This document shows, in pieces, positions 1 to 12,242 of a stretch of DNA of 64,000 bases. This stretch comes from Ursus arctos. Taxonomy: Eukaryota; Chordata; Mammalia; Carnivora; Ursidae. Location: positions 11,518,001 through 11,582,000 of the forward strand of contig NW_026622997.1 of NCBI RefSeq assembly GCF_023065955.2, read 5' to 3'. A program made the position numbers and the translations under genes. The notes beneath the pieces are model-generated. The model was not told the DNA's origin. It saw only the letters and a list, made by a program, of their open reading frames with translations, and searched no databases. Numbering within the stretch: the first letter of the stretch is position 1; every line of letters starts with the position of its first letter.

Positions 1-1190
1 TCCAGCACTCCATTGGGAGTACGGTGAAGGCTAGCAGAATGGCGGAAGAAGGGAAGAGCAGACAGAAGAAAGGAGAGGGGTAAAGCCGGCCCCAAGAGGG
101 GAGCTCCTTCCACCGCCTTCCCCCACCTATAGCCACTCCTCCGGATCCAGGAAACACAGCAGGGCTGCCCAGCCAGCCTGTTGAGCACTAGGGAGTTGAG
201 GGCAGTCGGGGACACCATAAAAAGAGACACGGGCATTTGATAAGTCCAAGCATAGTGCTTTTGAACAAGAAAAGTTGCCTAATTCCTGGGATCCACTACA
301 AAAAGAAAATGTAAGGCTTTCTGTTAAAAAAAAAAGTTATTCAAAATTTCAAGGTGTTAATAATAGTGCATTAAATCAAACACGGGGCTTTTCTAAGCTT
401 AGAGACCAGTGTAACTGGACTACACACCCATGGACTTGGACAGTTTAATCTCTCTGGACTTTAAAAATCTCCTCTCTACAGCAAAGATAATGGTCCTTAC
501 TGCAGGATGTGCTGGGGGGGATTAAACGTTTGGCCTGTGTGTGAGACGAGCCTGACCCAGTCAGTGCTCAGTACCTGGTAGCGTTTCTCACCACTGCTCA
601 GCTCCCTCTGCTCTCAGAACCAACAGGGGTGTCTAGGCAGCAGGCTCCCCGGGGCAGTTACCCAACATCTCCTTAGAAAGTCGTCAGTGGTAGTCCCAGC
701 GGGTCTGGGTAAAAAAAAGTTTTCAGACTAGGCCCTCATTAAATGATACGCTTCAGACACTCTTAGCAAATATAGCTGCAAAAACAGGAAACGAGGCGAT
801 GTTCAAGGAAGCTTCCCTCCCCGAGGAGACACCTCCATTTGTCATGTTTCATTGCCCACACTGTATTGCCAGGCACTTGTATGTCATGCTATAAATAACA
901 TATTCTACCAGGAACCCTTGGCTGGGACAGAAAAGAGGAGCCCATTTACTGAGAAGAGCAGACAGATGTCATACATCGTGAATGTGTCCCCTTCTGCTAC
1001 GTGCGGATTTAATCCCCGTGCGACTTGGGCCATTGCAACAAAAGAATGGAAGAGAAGGGTGTTCTGTTTTTGGGTTTGTTTATGTTTACCATCTGGAAGC
1101 TCCATTGTTTTGTCTTTAACACTTAGGATTTGTTTTTCTTAGATGACGAAGCAGGGATCTACATTACATTTTTCCATGTAGATATCCTGC
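1..1190. other. Intergenic or intronic sequence, nothing recognised
   Basis: Mixed-composition sequence without a long open frame. Short A-runs occur near 325 and 710. I see no SINE head, LTR or LINE motif strong enough to name. The longest frame (852-1142) lacks any recognisable domain. Confidence 0.5.
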
Positions 1191-1460
1191 AGGCCCAACC
1201 CTATTTATTGAAAAGACAGTCTTCCGGCAGGAATCGCATTTTTTAAAATTTGAGTATTAATTGACTCTTGGGTTTGATGTGCTAGTATATTTTTCTCCTG
1301 TGATCTTCCAGGAGTTTTATAGTTTCCTGTTTCACATGTAGTCTGTGATCCATTTGGAATTCATTTGGAAAAGCGTATAAGGTCTGTGTCTAGATGCTTT
1401 TTTTTTTTTGTATTGGATATTCAGTTGCTTCAGCACCATTTGTTGAAACTAATTTATTTT
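1190..1460 (-). mobile_element. L1 ORF2-region fragments, antisense, rearranged
   Basis: Two pieces resemble the reverse complement of the L1 segment around 'ccatttgttgaaaagac'. The piece at about 1195-1280 should lie downstream of the piece at about 1290-1450 in an intact antisense L1, so the order is permuted. This means either two independent fragments or an internal rearrangement. Both are decayed and non-coding. Confidence 0.55.
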
Positions 1461-1662
1461 TGTAATATATGTTAAAATAAACATACCCTTATGGAAATAA
1501 GACAGGTTTAATCGGCATTAGGCCACCTAAAATCATGTCACATTCCAGGCTTTCAGATCCCCGCCGTGGTACGGCAAGGGAACAGCACTGGGTAAGGAAG
1601 GGTTTTCTAAAAGAATGAGTTTTCTTAAAAATCTTCAGGAATTTATTATATAAGAAGTTCAT

Positions 1663-1862
1663 AGGGGCGTCTGGGTGGCTCAGTCGGTTAAGCGCCTGAC
1701 TTCAGCTCAGGTCATAATCCCAGGGTCCTGGGATGGAGCCCCGCATCGGGCTCCCGGCTCTGCAGGGAGCCTGCTTCTCCCACTGCCTCTGCCTCTGCCT
1801 CTGCTCTCTCAATCTCTCTCTCTGTCTCTCGTGAATAAATAAATAAAATATTTTTTAAAAAG
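1663..1862 (+). mobile_element. can-SINE (tRNA-Lys-derived carnivore SINE)
   Basis: Layout shared by all can-SINEs here: a tRNA-like head with A and B box regions ('ggtggctcagtcggttaagc'), a body with 'gggtcctggga', a CT-rich stretch, then an A/T-rich tail with AATAAA repeats. This copy is nearly full length. No clear TSD could be drawn. Such elements are copied by L1 enzymes and encode no protein. Confidence 0.93.
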
Positions 1863-2099
1863 ATTTATTAAAAAAATAAAATAAAGTAATAATTCTGTTT
1901 TGTACTTCTAATTTTTACTTGATATGATCCTAACAGCTCTATGTGTCAGTAAGTCATATTCTTATATAATCATCTTGAAGGATGCCGACACCTGATATGC
2001 TAACCAGCCGGTACCTCCTCCCCCTCCTTGAACACAGACTCTCTCCACCTCTTTAAGCTTCTGCCTTTCAGATTCCTGTTTTAATGGTACCCACCACTA

Positions 2100-2550
2100 T
2101 CGCTTAAGAAATAAATCCAAAGTCTTCCCTCTGTGTTTCCTTTCCTAATCCCATTTCCTTTCCTACCCCTGAGCAACCATTATTCTAAAGTTAGTGCTTC
2201 TCATTCCCCATGCATGAATCTATCCCCATTACTATCTCCAACTGTATCCATTAATAACGTACTGTATGGCTTTGTAGGCTTTAAATCTATCCTACTGTAT
2301 ACATTCTTCTGCAGGTTGCTTTCTTCACTCAGAGTGACGCTGCTACGTTTTATCCATGTTGTATGTAACTTTCATTTATTCATTTTTAACGACTATCTGG
2401 TATTCCATTATATGAGTATACCACAATGGACTCATTCATTTCCTATTGATAGTAAAGATAAAGAATGATGCTATCTTCTGGTATAATTTGTAAGCACTTC
2501 TTTAGAGTCAGTCCATACTCAGGACCAGAATAGCAGGGTTGAAATGTGTA
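2100..2550 (-). mobile_element. Old L1 3'-region fragment, antisense
   Basis: Phrases such as 'tccatgttgtatgtaac', 'ggtattccatta' and 'gagtataccacaatgg' match the reverse complement of mammalian L1 3' sequence upstream of the tail. It is highly diverged, and its boundary with the next antisense L1 is approximate. Confidence 0.6.
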
Positions 2551-2899
2551 TGTATCTTTTTTATTATTTAATTTAAACTAAAATTAAAACCAAACAAAAC
2601 AGTTCACCCATTTCTCCCACCCCAACCTCGTGCCTCTGGCACCCACTTGTCTGTTCTCTATATCTATGAGCTTGGTTTATATAGACATATTTTTTTCTAG
2701 ATTCCACATATAAGAAAGATTATATGGTATTTGTCTTTCTCTGTGTGAGTTATTTCACTTAGCATAATGCCCTCAAGTTCTATCCATGTTGTCACAAATG
2801 GCAAGATTTCATTCTTGTTTTATGGCTGAATAACATTTCATTACATAATATATGCCACAAATTTTTTTATCAATTCATCCATCAGTGGACACTTAGGCT

Positions 2900-3087
2900 G
2901 GGGGCACCTGGGTGGCTCAGTCAGTTAAGCATCTGACTCTTGATTTCTGCTCAGGTCATGATCTCGGGGTCATGAAATCAAGTCCCTGCCTCTGGCTCTA
3001 TGCTCAGAAGGGAGTCTGTTTGAGATTCTCTTACTCCTTCTGCCCCTCTCCTACTGTCTAAAATAAATAAAAAATCTTTAAACAAAA
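2900..3087 (+). mobile_element. can-SINE inserted in L1
   Basis: Head 'cacctgggtggctcagtcag' and an AATAAA-type tail. A perfect 14-bp TSD, tggacacttaggct, lies at 2886-2899 and 3088-3101. The target is L1 sequence, so this insertion is younger than the L1. Confidence 0.95.
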
Positions 3088-4493
3088 TGGACACTTAGGC
3101 TATTTCCACACCTCGGCTATTCTAAATAATGTGGCAATGAACATGGGGGAGCGTATCATCTTTTGAAGTTAGCGTTTCCCTTTTCATTGGATAAAAGTGG
3201 AATTTTTGAATCATGTAGTAGTTCTATTTTTAACTTTTTGAGGAAGCTCCATACTGTTTTTCATAGTGTCTGCCTCAATTTACCTTCCCACCAACAGTGC
3301 ACAAGGGTTCCCTTTACTCCACAGCCTCACCAACATTTGTGATTTCTAGTCTTTGTGATACTAGCCATTCTGACAGGTGTGAGGTGATATGTCGCTGTGA
3401 GTGATTTGCAGTTTCCTCATAAGTCGCGAGGCTGAGCGTCTTTTCATATACCTTTGGGCCATCTGTATTCTTCTTTGGAAAAATGTTTATTCAGATCTTC
3501 TGCCCACTTTTTAATCAGATTGGTTTTTTGCCATTGAGTTGTACGAGTTCTTTATATATTTTTGGTATTTGCCCTTCATGAAATATATGATTCACAAATA
3601 TTTTCTCTCATTCAGTAGGTTGCCTTTTCATTTTGCCAATGGTTTTCTTTACTGTGCAGAAGGCTTTCAGTTTGCTATAGTCCCACTTGTTTATTTTTGC
3701 TTTTCTTGCTTCTGCTTTTGGTGTCCGTTTCAAAAATCATTGCCAAAAACTATGTCAAGGAGCTTACTGTCAATGTTTTCTTCTAGGAATTATATGGATT
3801 CAGGCCTTGCTTTCAAATCTTTAACCCTTTTTCGGTTAATTTTTTTAGTTGATATCATTCTTTTGCATGCAGCTGCCCAGTTTTCCCAACACTATTTATT
3901 GAAGAGACTGTCTTTTTCCCATAGTATATTTTGGGCTTCTCTGTTGTAAATTAATTGCTCATATATGTGTGGCCTTACTTCTGGGCTCTCTATTCTGCTC
4001 CACTGATCTATGTGTCTGTTTCTATGCCAATACCACGCTGTTTTAATATTATAATTTTGCAATATAGTTACAAATCAGGGAACATGATATCTCCACTTTT
4101 GTTCTTTTTCAAAATTGCTTTGGCTGTTCAGAATTTTCTATGGTTCTATTTCTGCTAAGAAATGCCACTGGAATTTTTATAGAGATTGCACTGAACCTGT
4201 ATATTGCTTCAGGTAGTATGGAACATTTTAACAATATCAATTCTTCCAATCTAAGACCATGGAATCTTTCCATGTATTTGTGTCTTCTTCAATTTCTTTC
4301 AATAACGTCTCATAGTTTTCAATATACAAACCTTTTACCTCCTTGGTTAAATTTTTCCTACATATGTTATTCCTTTTGATAAAATTATAAATGGGATTGT
4401 TTTCTTAATTTCTCTTCTGATAGTTCATTTTTACTATATATAAATGCAACAGATTTTGGTGTATTGATTTTGTATCCTGGAACTTTACTGAAT

Positions 4494-4751
4494 TTATTTG
4501 TTACAACAGTTTTTTGATGGAGTCTTAAGGATTTTTTTTGTAAATAATATTGTGACATCTACAAATAGTGATAGTTTTATTCCTTCCTTTCTCATTTGGA
4601 TGACTTTTATTTCTTTTTCTTGTCTAATTGCACTGGCTAAGACTTCCAATACTATATTGAATAAAAGTGGAAAGAATGGGCATCCTTGTCTTGTTCCTGC
4701 TCTTAGAAGGAAAGCTTTCTTTGAGTATGATGTTAGCTGTGGGCTTATCAT
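4494..4751 (-). pseudogene. L1 ORF2 reverse-transcriptase fragment, inactive
   Basis: An 85-residue open stretch is clearly the finger/palm part of L1 ORF2 reverse transcriptase. It contains [20 protein letters not shown] and, about 45 residues later, the catalytic-loop region. Active L1 enzymes carry F-A-D-D at this loop. Here it reads F-V-D-V, so one of the paired catalytic aspartates is lost. The frame is bounded by stops and is a small part of a protein of about 1,275 residues. It is a remnant of the antisense L1 and not a host gene. Confidence 0.85.
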
Positions 4752-4823
4752 ATATGGTCTTTATTATATTGGGGTACCTTCCCTCTCTACCTGCTTTGTT
4801 GAGAGTTTTTATCATAAATTGAT

Positions 4824-5031
4824 TGTGAGGGACACCTGTTTGGCTCAGTCAGTTGAGCATCTGGCTCTTGATTTCAGCTCAGGTCATGATCTCAGGGTCA
4901 TGAGATTGAACCCCACATCGGGCTCTACGCTGGACATGGAGTCTGCTTGAGCTTCTTTCTCTCTCCCTCTGCCTCTCCTCCCACACACACACTCTCTCTC
5001 TTTCTCTAAACTATATAAGTCTTTTTAAAAA
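4824..5031 (+). mobile_element. can-SINE inserted in L1
   Basis: Older-looking copy (head 'cacctgtttggctcagtcag', body 'catgatctcagggtcatgag'). Direct repeat ataaattgat at 4814-4823 and 5032-5041. L1 sequence resumes on the right side. Confidence 0.92.
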
Positions 5032-5235
5032 ATAAATTGATGTTGAATTTTGTCAAATACTTCTTCTGAATCTATTGAGATGATCATATGATCTCTATCC
5101 TTCATTTTGTTTATGTGATGTATCACATTGACTGATTTGCAGATATTGAATCATCCCTGAATTCCTGGAATAAATCCCACTTGATCATGGTATATGATCC
5201 TTTAATGTATTGTTTAATTCAACTTGCTAATATTT

Positions 5236-6140
5236 TGTTAAGGAATTGTGTTCTTTAATTAATGGGCAGATGTGTAAAGATTTTAAAGCTGTTTTGTTTT
5301 GTTTTGCTTTGTTTTCTCTGAACATCTTGATTTATAAGCTGTAAGCGTTTCCTCCAAAGCATGCTAGGATCTCTGTGGAAGGCCAGTAGGGAAGGTAAAC
5401 AAGTTAGGATATGCCGGGGAAAGGTCCAAATCAATTGAACTGTAGTAATATCAAAAAAATGGTGCTCAACAGTATAATACATAAGACACTAAGAGGTAGG
5501 AGATTGTCGCTTCTTCTCACTCTATAGACATATCCAAAATGGCACAACAGTAAATTTGGGGTGCTTCTGTTGAGCTCTTGAATCAAAGGCTCGATGCACA
5601 CACACAGCCAGTTCATGACGCTGAAGTCAATCCAAAAAACCAGTCACTCAAATGACTGGTTTGTGAGATAAAACAACCAGTCGTCCAGTTCTCTGATCAG
5701 ATAAACCGAACTAAAACTCCCACATTCCAGAATTTTATGATTAAAATGAAATTTGGAGTCTTTAATAGACGATATCTTTATCCTAAAAGTAACTCTAATG
5801 CCCCTCATTTTTGACAAGTCATTATGATAAATACTTCAGGCTGTTGAGACCTTTGAAGCCCTTGAAATGACATCACAAAGGCATCAACCTGGCTTATCTG
5901 TGTAAAAGCCAGGCTTTATCATGTAGATCCAGAATAGATATAGTTCATGCATTTTCAATAACCTCCCTATGTTAGGGCATTTGCAATCTTACAAGTTCCA
6001 CTTTCCCAAGGTAGAAGTCAGAAATGATTTTCCCAGCCTCCTCTGCAACTAGGGCAAAGACATGTGACATAACCTCAACCAATCACATACACCTGCATGA
6101 GATTATCTTCTCAGTTGTGTTAGGAAAAGTCTCAAAAAGG
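5236..6140. other. Unassigned AT-rich sequence
   Basis: No gene. A perfect 10-bp inverted repeat with a 6-nt loop lies at 5637-5662. The stretch at about 5930-6120 vaguely recalls an old LTR ('ccaatcacatacacctgcatgagatt'), but not well enough to name a family. Confidence 0.4.
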
Positions 6141-6829
6141 AATACGTATAGAAGGAATTCTGGAAAGATGGAGGCAGGGGCATAGTTTTTTAATCCCTCT
6201 GAATTCTCATATAAAAAGATAAAGCAACTAGATAGCAAAACCAAACTGTCATGGACAACATTTAAACAAAACTGGGTGACAACATTTCCTTCTCAAAGCC
6301 CAAAATACAAGATCATCAACTGTCACACTGTCTACATGGTCTCAACACCTGTGCGGGAGGAAGCAGATTGAAGCAAAAGGGTGTCTGCTAGACTCGAGAG
6401 TTGGAAAACTCCCAAATACCCAACAGGTATGCAAAGGAGAGCTCAGTGAGACGACTTGAGAACAGCAGCTGAAACCAGAAGGGCTTTGCCCAGTCCAATA
6501 GTGAGTGAGGACAAGAGGCTTTCAGTAAGGACTAATGGGTCTGGAGAAGTCAAGCTCCTGTGAATTCCTGAAACCACTAAGGTGGGGCTCCCTTTCAGGA
6601 CAGGCCTCTATGCTGAGGAGAAGCTTCTGGAAAACGAATCAAAATTGTGGTGGATAGAGACAAAGGAAAGAGATAATCCAGTTAAATGTGAGGGAGAAGA
6701 ACAGAGTCGGGAGCATTACATGAAAACAACAGAAGATAAAAATTAGAAACAACACTGTCAACCATGCCTCCTTCTAAAAGTTCAGGAGAAATGATTTTTT
6801 AAATAAACAACATAAAAATATCAAGATGA

Positions 6830-7019
6830 GGGGCGCCTGGGTGACTCAGTCGTTAAGCGTCTGCCTTCGGCTCAGGGCGTGATCCGGCGTTGTGGGATCG
6901 AGCCCCACATCAGGCTCCTCCGCTATGAGCCTGCTTCTTCCTCTCCCACTCCTCCTGCTTGTGTTCCCTCTCTCGCTGGCTGTCTCTGTCGAATAAATAA
7001 ATAAAATCTTTAAAAAAAT
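6830..7019 (+). mobile_element. can-SINE, panda/bear subtype (SINEC1_AMe-like)
   Basis: Body has the diagnostic 'ctcagggcgtgatcc' and 'ccgctatgagcctgcttctt' blocks and tail 'gaataaataaataaaatc'. TSD atatcaagatga at 6818-6829 and 7020-7031. Confidence 0.95.
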
Positions 7020-7392
7020 ATATCAAGATGAAATCCCATATGAAGTTATTATAAGAAAAAAAGAGATAAGGAAGCTGAAAAAACCTCTGTAAATCATGAA
7101 AACCCACCATGTGTAAAACCTGTAAACTTCTATTTAAAAAAAAAAAACTAAAATAATTTTTTAAAGGATACAAGCCATAAAGGAACAACATAAATCAAAA
7201 CTAAGAGAAACTCAGAGATGAGATGGCAGAACTCTGGAAATAGTGTATATAATGGAAAACATCATTTAAAAAATTGGAAATGGAGAGAAAATTGAAACGA
7301 ATAAATACAATAGCTAATGCCTTAAGAGAAATAGAAAATGTTTTAAAAGGAAACTTTAAAATAAAATTTTTAATTTTAATTTTAATAAAAAA

Positions 7393-7482
7393 CCGACTCT
7401 TGGTTTCAGCTCAGGTCATGATTTCAGGCTCTGCACTCCTTCTCCCCATACCCCTCTCCCCGCTCTCTTTTCCTAAAAATTA
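7393..7482 (+). mobile_element. can-SINE fragment
   Basis: Only the central part survives ('cgactcttggtttcagctcaggtcatgat' followed by a CT-rich run). The tRNA-like head is missing. Confidence 0.7.
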
Positions 7483-8059
7483 ATTTATTAATTAATTTTA
7501 AAAGAAATGAAGAAAAATAAAGAAGATATGAATGCACTTGGCAAATATGGACAATAGGCAGAGAAGATCTGACACAGGATAATAGGAGCTGCTGAAGAAG
7601 AAAAGCAAAGCAAGGGAGCAGAACAGACACTAAACACTTCATTGCAAAAACCTATTCAAGAAAGAGGAAAAAGTCATTGAAATTACATATTGAAAGGGCA
7701 CATGGAGTAGCTAAAAATACCAACCCAGAATGACCAACACCAAAATATATTCTAGAAAAGATTACTGAGGATGAATCGGTAGTGATCTTTATGATAAGGA
7801 AATTAACTTTTCCTCAGACTTTTTGACAACGAGACTTTATGCCAGAAGAAAATAAAATAATGTATTAATAATGTAGGAGTTAATGTATTTAAAACTGAAC
7901 GGGCAATATTCAGGGAATATTGTTGCCATCCATAGCCCTTTCTGAAGAAGCTGCTGGAGAACAAGCTTCAGACAACCAAAACCAATAGAGACATTGACAT
8001 AAGGATTGGTGAAGAGCATTTGACATACTGATACTTGTAGAACTAAAAGTAAAGCTGAA

Positions 8060-9300
8060 AGGGGAGAGAGTAGACTACTCGACAGCTCTATGCTCCGGTC
8101 AAGTAGATATTACAGCACAAGTATTTAAACAGGGGGAATGAGAACACCTGAGAAAGTAATTCCATTTGTTCACAGTAATTCCATTTGTGGTGGTAGTAGT
8201 AGTTTTGTTAGTCTGAGACTTTATATGAGATAAAATAAATGAGTAATTATAAGGTATTCTGATTACATCATCCTTTGCATTTAAGGATTAAGATCATCAG
8301 TAGGAAAGAAAGGACCTACAGATTTAACATACAAAAGTTTAAGTTTAAGAAAAGCCTAGTCATAAATTTGAATTGGAAGTACCAGTTATAAACTCATGAG
8401 GTAGTTTGTCTATTTTCTCCTAAAAACACATATAATATTACATAAGTATTTATATATATCCTCGTTCTGTCCACTGGAGAGACCTAGAAACAGTGGCCAA
8501 GCCAGTAGCAGCAAATACTATTAGCGGCCAGATCGTGGTCTTGAAATGCCATTTTGCACTAAAAGAAACCAAAGCTTCTTGGAGAAATGACTGATTCTGG
8601 TCTGAGGCACAAACAGTACAAATGAGCCTGTCATGCCAGACAGTGAGGAAACTATTAAAGACCACAAGGGTCATGTCAAAAGGACTCAAGGACCAAACCA
8701 AAGAGGCTTCCACTAGCAAAAGACAGAACAATTTGAGCTTTGAAAATGATCTCTGCGATTGACTGAAATATCACTCATGTTTTAATCAAATATGTTTTGA
8801 TCCACGAAGTCCTGATAATATATACATTTTGTAACTAATTGGTCACATTTAGAGAATGACAGAGTAATAGGAATTAATGGTCTTGAAAACTACTAAATAA
8901 AGGGAAAGGAAAATATCAAACAGTTATCCTGCCTTCTATGCCTTTCTGATGTGAATAATAAGGGTAACCCAGAAGTAGATAAGGAAAAGAGTATATCTTT
9001 ATTAAATTATTCCAACTAAAAATTTTTAGAAAAATAGTGAAATTAGAAAAATCGCCATTGTACAACCCCCAGTGAATTGATGGATCTAGGCGATAATTAC
9101 TGATAGCTGCTATCACCACAGAACTAAAGACAACGAGACCTATGTACATCCCAACAAAAGGACGTCTCACAGGTGATGCGGTGTACGTCACAATGCATCG
9201 CACGCTATAACAAACCTTTTCACTATTGGGATGCAATATTCAATCACTCAGTAAAGGTGGTGTAGGCATGAGATTTTGATTTGGAAAAGACGGTTTAAAA
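8060..9300. other. Unassigned AT-rich sequence
   Basis: No exon or clear repeat boundary seen. It may be the 3' part of the decayed LINE to its left. Frames at 8450-8731 and 8916-9236 on the minus strand have no recognisable domain. Confidence 0.35.
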
Positions 9301-9688
9301 GGAATTAAAATTTTTAAAAAATAAAAATAAATAAAAATTTTTTTAAAAAGTATTCAAATTTAAAAAGAGGAGGAAGTTGCCCAGTATTCACTGTGGCAAA
9401 GGGGCAGAGCACAGAGAAGGGAGGCATCTAGCTTTCACGGGCAACTTGGCAGGGGTTCTAATAACAGCACCTCAAACCCCATCTTGGCAGCGGTCAATTT
9501 CCTACTGGAACAGTTCAGCAATGTAATCAATGTAATTCAGCCATCGTTTCTAAGTGCAAAACTCTCTTGGAAATTCTCTGAGCTACCTAATTGCCGTTCC
9601 TAGATTCCCCCACCCCCTGAATGGATTCTGTTGTTTATAATTAAAGGACCCTGACTGATACAGAATCCAAAAGGTTGACAATAGCGTG

Positions 9689-9734
<46 letters not shown>

Positions 9735-10530
9735 AAATTAATGAGTTTCCAAGCATTGCCATTAATTTCTCCAAATTCGTTTTAAAAGCCTAGAGTGGCT
9801 GACAAAAAGGAGCTATTTGCTTTGATCAGTGTTTGCCTCTGCAAGCCTTCAGGAAGATAAGCAGAAGCTTGGCTTTCATAGAATTCTGCGTGTGTGACAG
9901 CTGTTGGGAGCGTATGTACAGTAATCTTCGGTTTTACGTAAACCTGAGAAGAGAGTGACAATGACAGGCCTTTCTCAGAAAATTCTGAAAGAATCGTTTA
10001 TGCTGGAAGCAATTAAGCCTGAAAGCCCACTCCGTGTTCATGTTTATTCAACATCTGCATGTCTTTTCTGTACCACACTTTCTGGGACTTCCAAAGGTTA
10101 TTTTGCATACGTATTGTGGTAAGTTGTAATGGAGTTCCGAAATCCTCCCGGCCTCTGCCCGGGGGAGAGTAAGAGTTTCTCTTCCTAATCATGTCGGGCT
10201 TGGCCATGCGGCCTGACTTGGCCCACAGAAGGTGACAAGTAATGTGTGTCATACAGTCTGGGCTTTGCCAAGCTCTCTTTTTCCTCCGCCCCGCTGTTCC
10301 AGATAGAAGCTTCGCAGTCAGCCTGAGTCCCGAGGAAAGATGACGTGGCTCGCGGAGCCACAGCTCACCCACGATGGACACGGCGCACAACTGTGTGGTG
10401 ACGAAGCGGTAAGCCATGAGATCTGGAGCCCTTCTACGCCAGTGGAACCTGGCTGGGATGGCAATTGCTTATTGTTGCTACCGGTTATGATTTTCCAGCG
10501 CTGCTGATAGGCCAGGCACTTGCATTCCCA
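9300..10530. other. Mostly unique sequence with a TG microsatellite
   Basis: About 9610-9665 ends in a way that recalls the 3' end of a MaLR LTR ('gttgtttataattaaaggaccctgactgatacag'), but the body is unclear. The rest shows no repeat or exon I can support. Confidence 0.4.
9692..9732. repeat. (TG)n microsatellite, about 20 units
   Basis: Uninterrupted TG dinucleotide run of about 40 bp, followed by 'tttaaatta'. Alternating purine-pyrimidine DNA of this length can adopt the Z form and is usually length-polymorphic. Confidence 0.97.
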
Positions 10531-10535
10531 CACGT

Positions 10536-10675
10536 CCGGATGAGCTAGGTACTCATCTCTCCACTTTGCAGACGAGGAGACAAGGCCCGTAGAGGTTAGA
10601 TAATCTGATGCCTGACTAGAACCAAGTTTGAGATCTAGGCCTGAGCCCTGTTAATGCCAGAGGCTCCTGCTCTTC
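10536..10675 (-). mobile_element. MIR fragment
   Basis: 'ctccactttgcagacgaggagacaagg ... gaggttagataatctgatgcc' matches the reverse complement of the MIR core (cattttacagatgaggaaac). Confidence 0.65.
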
Positions 10676-10877
10676 TTTTTTTTTTTTGAGATTTATTTAT
10701 TTATTTATTTTGGGAGGGAGGGACAGAGGGGGAGAGAGAGAGAGAGAATCTCAAGCAGACTCCCCCACTGAGCGTAGAGCCTGACTCAGGACTCAGTCTC
10801 ATGACCCATGAGATCATGACCTGAGCTGAAATCAAGAGTTAGCCGCTTAACTGACTGAGCCACCCAGGGGCCCCCAG
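10676..10877 (-). mobile_element. can-SINE
   Basis: Inverted copy: T-run and ATTT repeats on the left, GA-rich block, then 'gagatcatgacctgagctga' and head complement 'ctgactgagccacccagg'. No secure TSD. Confidence 0.94.
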
Positions 10878-10908
10878 AGCTCTGCTCATTAAAACTACTC
10901 CCAAATTG

Positions 10909-11057
10909 GGTTAAGGAGGGCACTTGTTGTGATAAGCGCCATGTATGGAAGTGTTGAATTGCTATGTTGTGCACCTGAAACTAATATTACACTGTATGTT
11001 AACTAACTGGAATTTATATAAAAACTTAGAGCAAAATAGCGGGGAAAAAAAAAAGTG
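10909..11057 (+). mobile_element. L1 3' end, 5'-truncated insertion
   Basis: About 150 bp of carnivore-type L1 3' UTR ('ggagggcacttgttgtgat', 'cactgtatgttaactaactgg') ending in an A-run. TSD ctcccaaattg at 10898-10908 and 11058-11068 proves a retrotransposition event with extreme 5' truncation. Confidence 0.9.
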
Positions 11058-11336
11058 CTCCCAAATTGAAAAACTCCTGACAGACACAGCCATCTGTGTG
11101 CAGCCTCCAGAGCATTCTCGGTACCATCCCTGGGCAAATGCTGACCGCGGGCCAACTGAGGGCGATAACTGATGGCAGCTCTTGAGTGAGCAAAGAACCA
11201 ATAGTTACTGAATGCCAGTGGACCAATGGCATTGCAAAAACTTGTTTAGGATCTCTCACAGCACATGAAAAAGCTGTAGACTGCAGTTTCAACAAGTACC
11301 TGACGAAGGAGCAGAGTGGACCAAATAAAAGATTTA

Positions 11337-11350
11337 TTTCTTTTAAGGAT

Positions 11351-11381
<31 letters not shown>

Positions 11382-11549
11382 TTATTTATTTATTTGAGAG
11401 ACAGATAGAGTGAGAGAGAGGGGAGGGTCAGAGGAAGAAGCAGACTCCCCTCTGAGTGGGGAGCCCTATGCGGACCCAGTTCTAGGACTCCATGATCAGG
11501 ATCTAAGCCTAAGGCAGACGCTTAACTGACTGAGCCACCCAGCTGCCCC
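11337..11549 (-). mobile_element. can-SINE
   Basis: Inverted copy with an expanded ATTT tail (11345-11395). TSD caaata(a/t)aagattta, 15 bp with one mismatch, at 11322-11336 and 11550-11564. Confidence 0.94.
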
Positions 11550-11574
11550 CAAATATAAGATTTAGAAGCAGTGT

Positions 11575-11770
11575 TGGAAGTCAGCTATGCAGCAGACAGA
11601 GCACCAGACCCAGAGTCCAGGGGTGTACGACCTAGTCCTTCCCCCCACCATCCGTGTGATGCTGGCCATCACCTCAACCTCTCTGAGCCTGGGTCCTTGT
11701 ATAAAAAGGTACTAATAAAACTGGCTCTGGGTGTCAAATGAAAGAATTCATGTAGATCACTTTGAATTCT
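11575..11770 (+). mobile_element. MIR
   Basis: Reads as a diverged MIR in sense: 'agagtccaggggtg', 'gtgatgctggccatcacctcaacctctctgagcctgg', 'aaaaggtactaataaaactgg', then 'tcaaatgaaagaattcatg'. Confidence 0.65.
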
Positions 11771-12242
11771 AGAACAGGTTGAAATGTCCAAGCATGGGAC
11801 CTGGCTGGACAGGGACATGAGCAAGTCTAAAAGTCTGGAAAGATGTCTGGTCTGGGGCAGTAAGCCCCGGACTTTTGTGGCAGGGCACTTGGAGATCACA
11901 GGATTTTTGAGTTACTGAAATGTCTTTTAGAGAATATATAAAAGCTACTATAAACTTCTGAAGGACTAAGGAATTACTAAATGAAGACATTTCGTGTACC
12001 ACCTAAAATTTAAGACCTCTCGTCAATAGACATGGCGAGAGGTCACGCTCTCCCTGTTGTCATGGAGAGGCATGAAAGCCACCTGTAAGCATAAAAGCTC
12101 TATGCACACATCTGTACTTTTGCCATTAGCGCAAAGAGGATGCCGAAGCCAGCCAAAAAGGCTTCACGTTGGAAATGAACTTTGCTCTCTGGGCTAGCGA
12201 ATTCCAGTCTTGGAAAGATCCTTAAGGGAAAGACAAACGGAC

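Larger units (their letters stand above)
2555..5235 (-). mobile_element. L1 (LINE-1) ORF2 to 3' region, antisense, split by two SINEs
   Basis: Long antisense L1. From left to right the plus strand shows the complement of the 3' UTR ('cacttagcataatg', 'tggacacttaggct'), then the complement of ORF2 back to the reverse-transcriptase core near 4500-4750 and further 5'. It is interrupted by SINEs at 2900-3087 and 4824-5031. Many stops and frameshifts make it a dead copy. It is 5' truncated, with the left part of ORF2 missing beyond about 5235. Confidence 0.85.
6140..8060 (+). mobile_element. Decayed LINE (HAL1/L1-like 5' and ORF1 region), plus strand
   Basis: A-rich, purine-biased sequence with phrases such as 'aagagaaactcagagatgagatggcagaactctgg' that look like an ancient half-L1 or L1M 5' region and ORF1, full of stops. 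It carries one panda-type SINE (6830-7019) and a SINE fragment (about 7393-7482). The family name is uncertain. A coiled-coil ORF1 frame cannot be followed for more than a few dozen codons. Confidence 0.45.

Noticed and set aside
4494..4751. Host gene for a reverse transcriptase
   Set aside because: Part of a truncated antisense L1 with a damaged catalytic loop.
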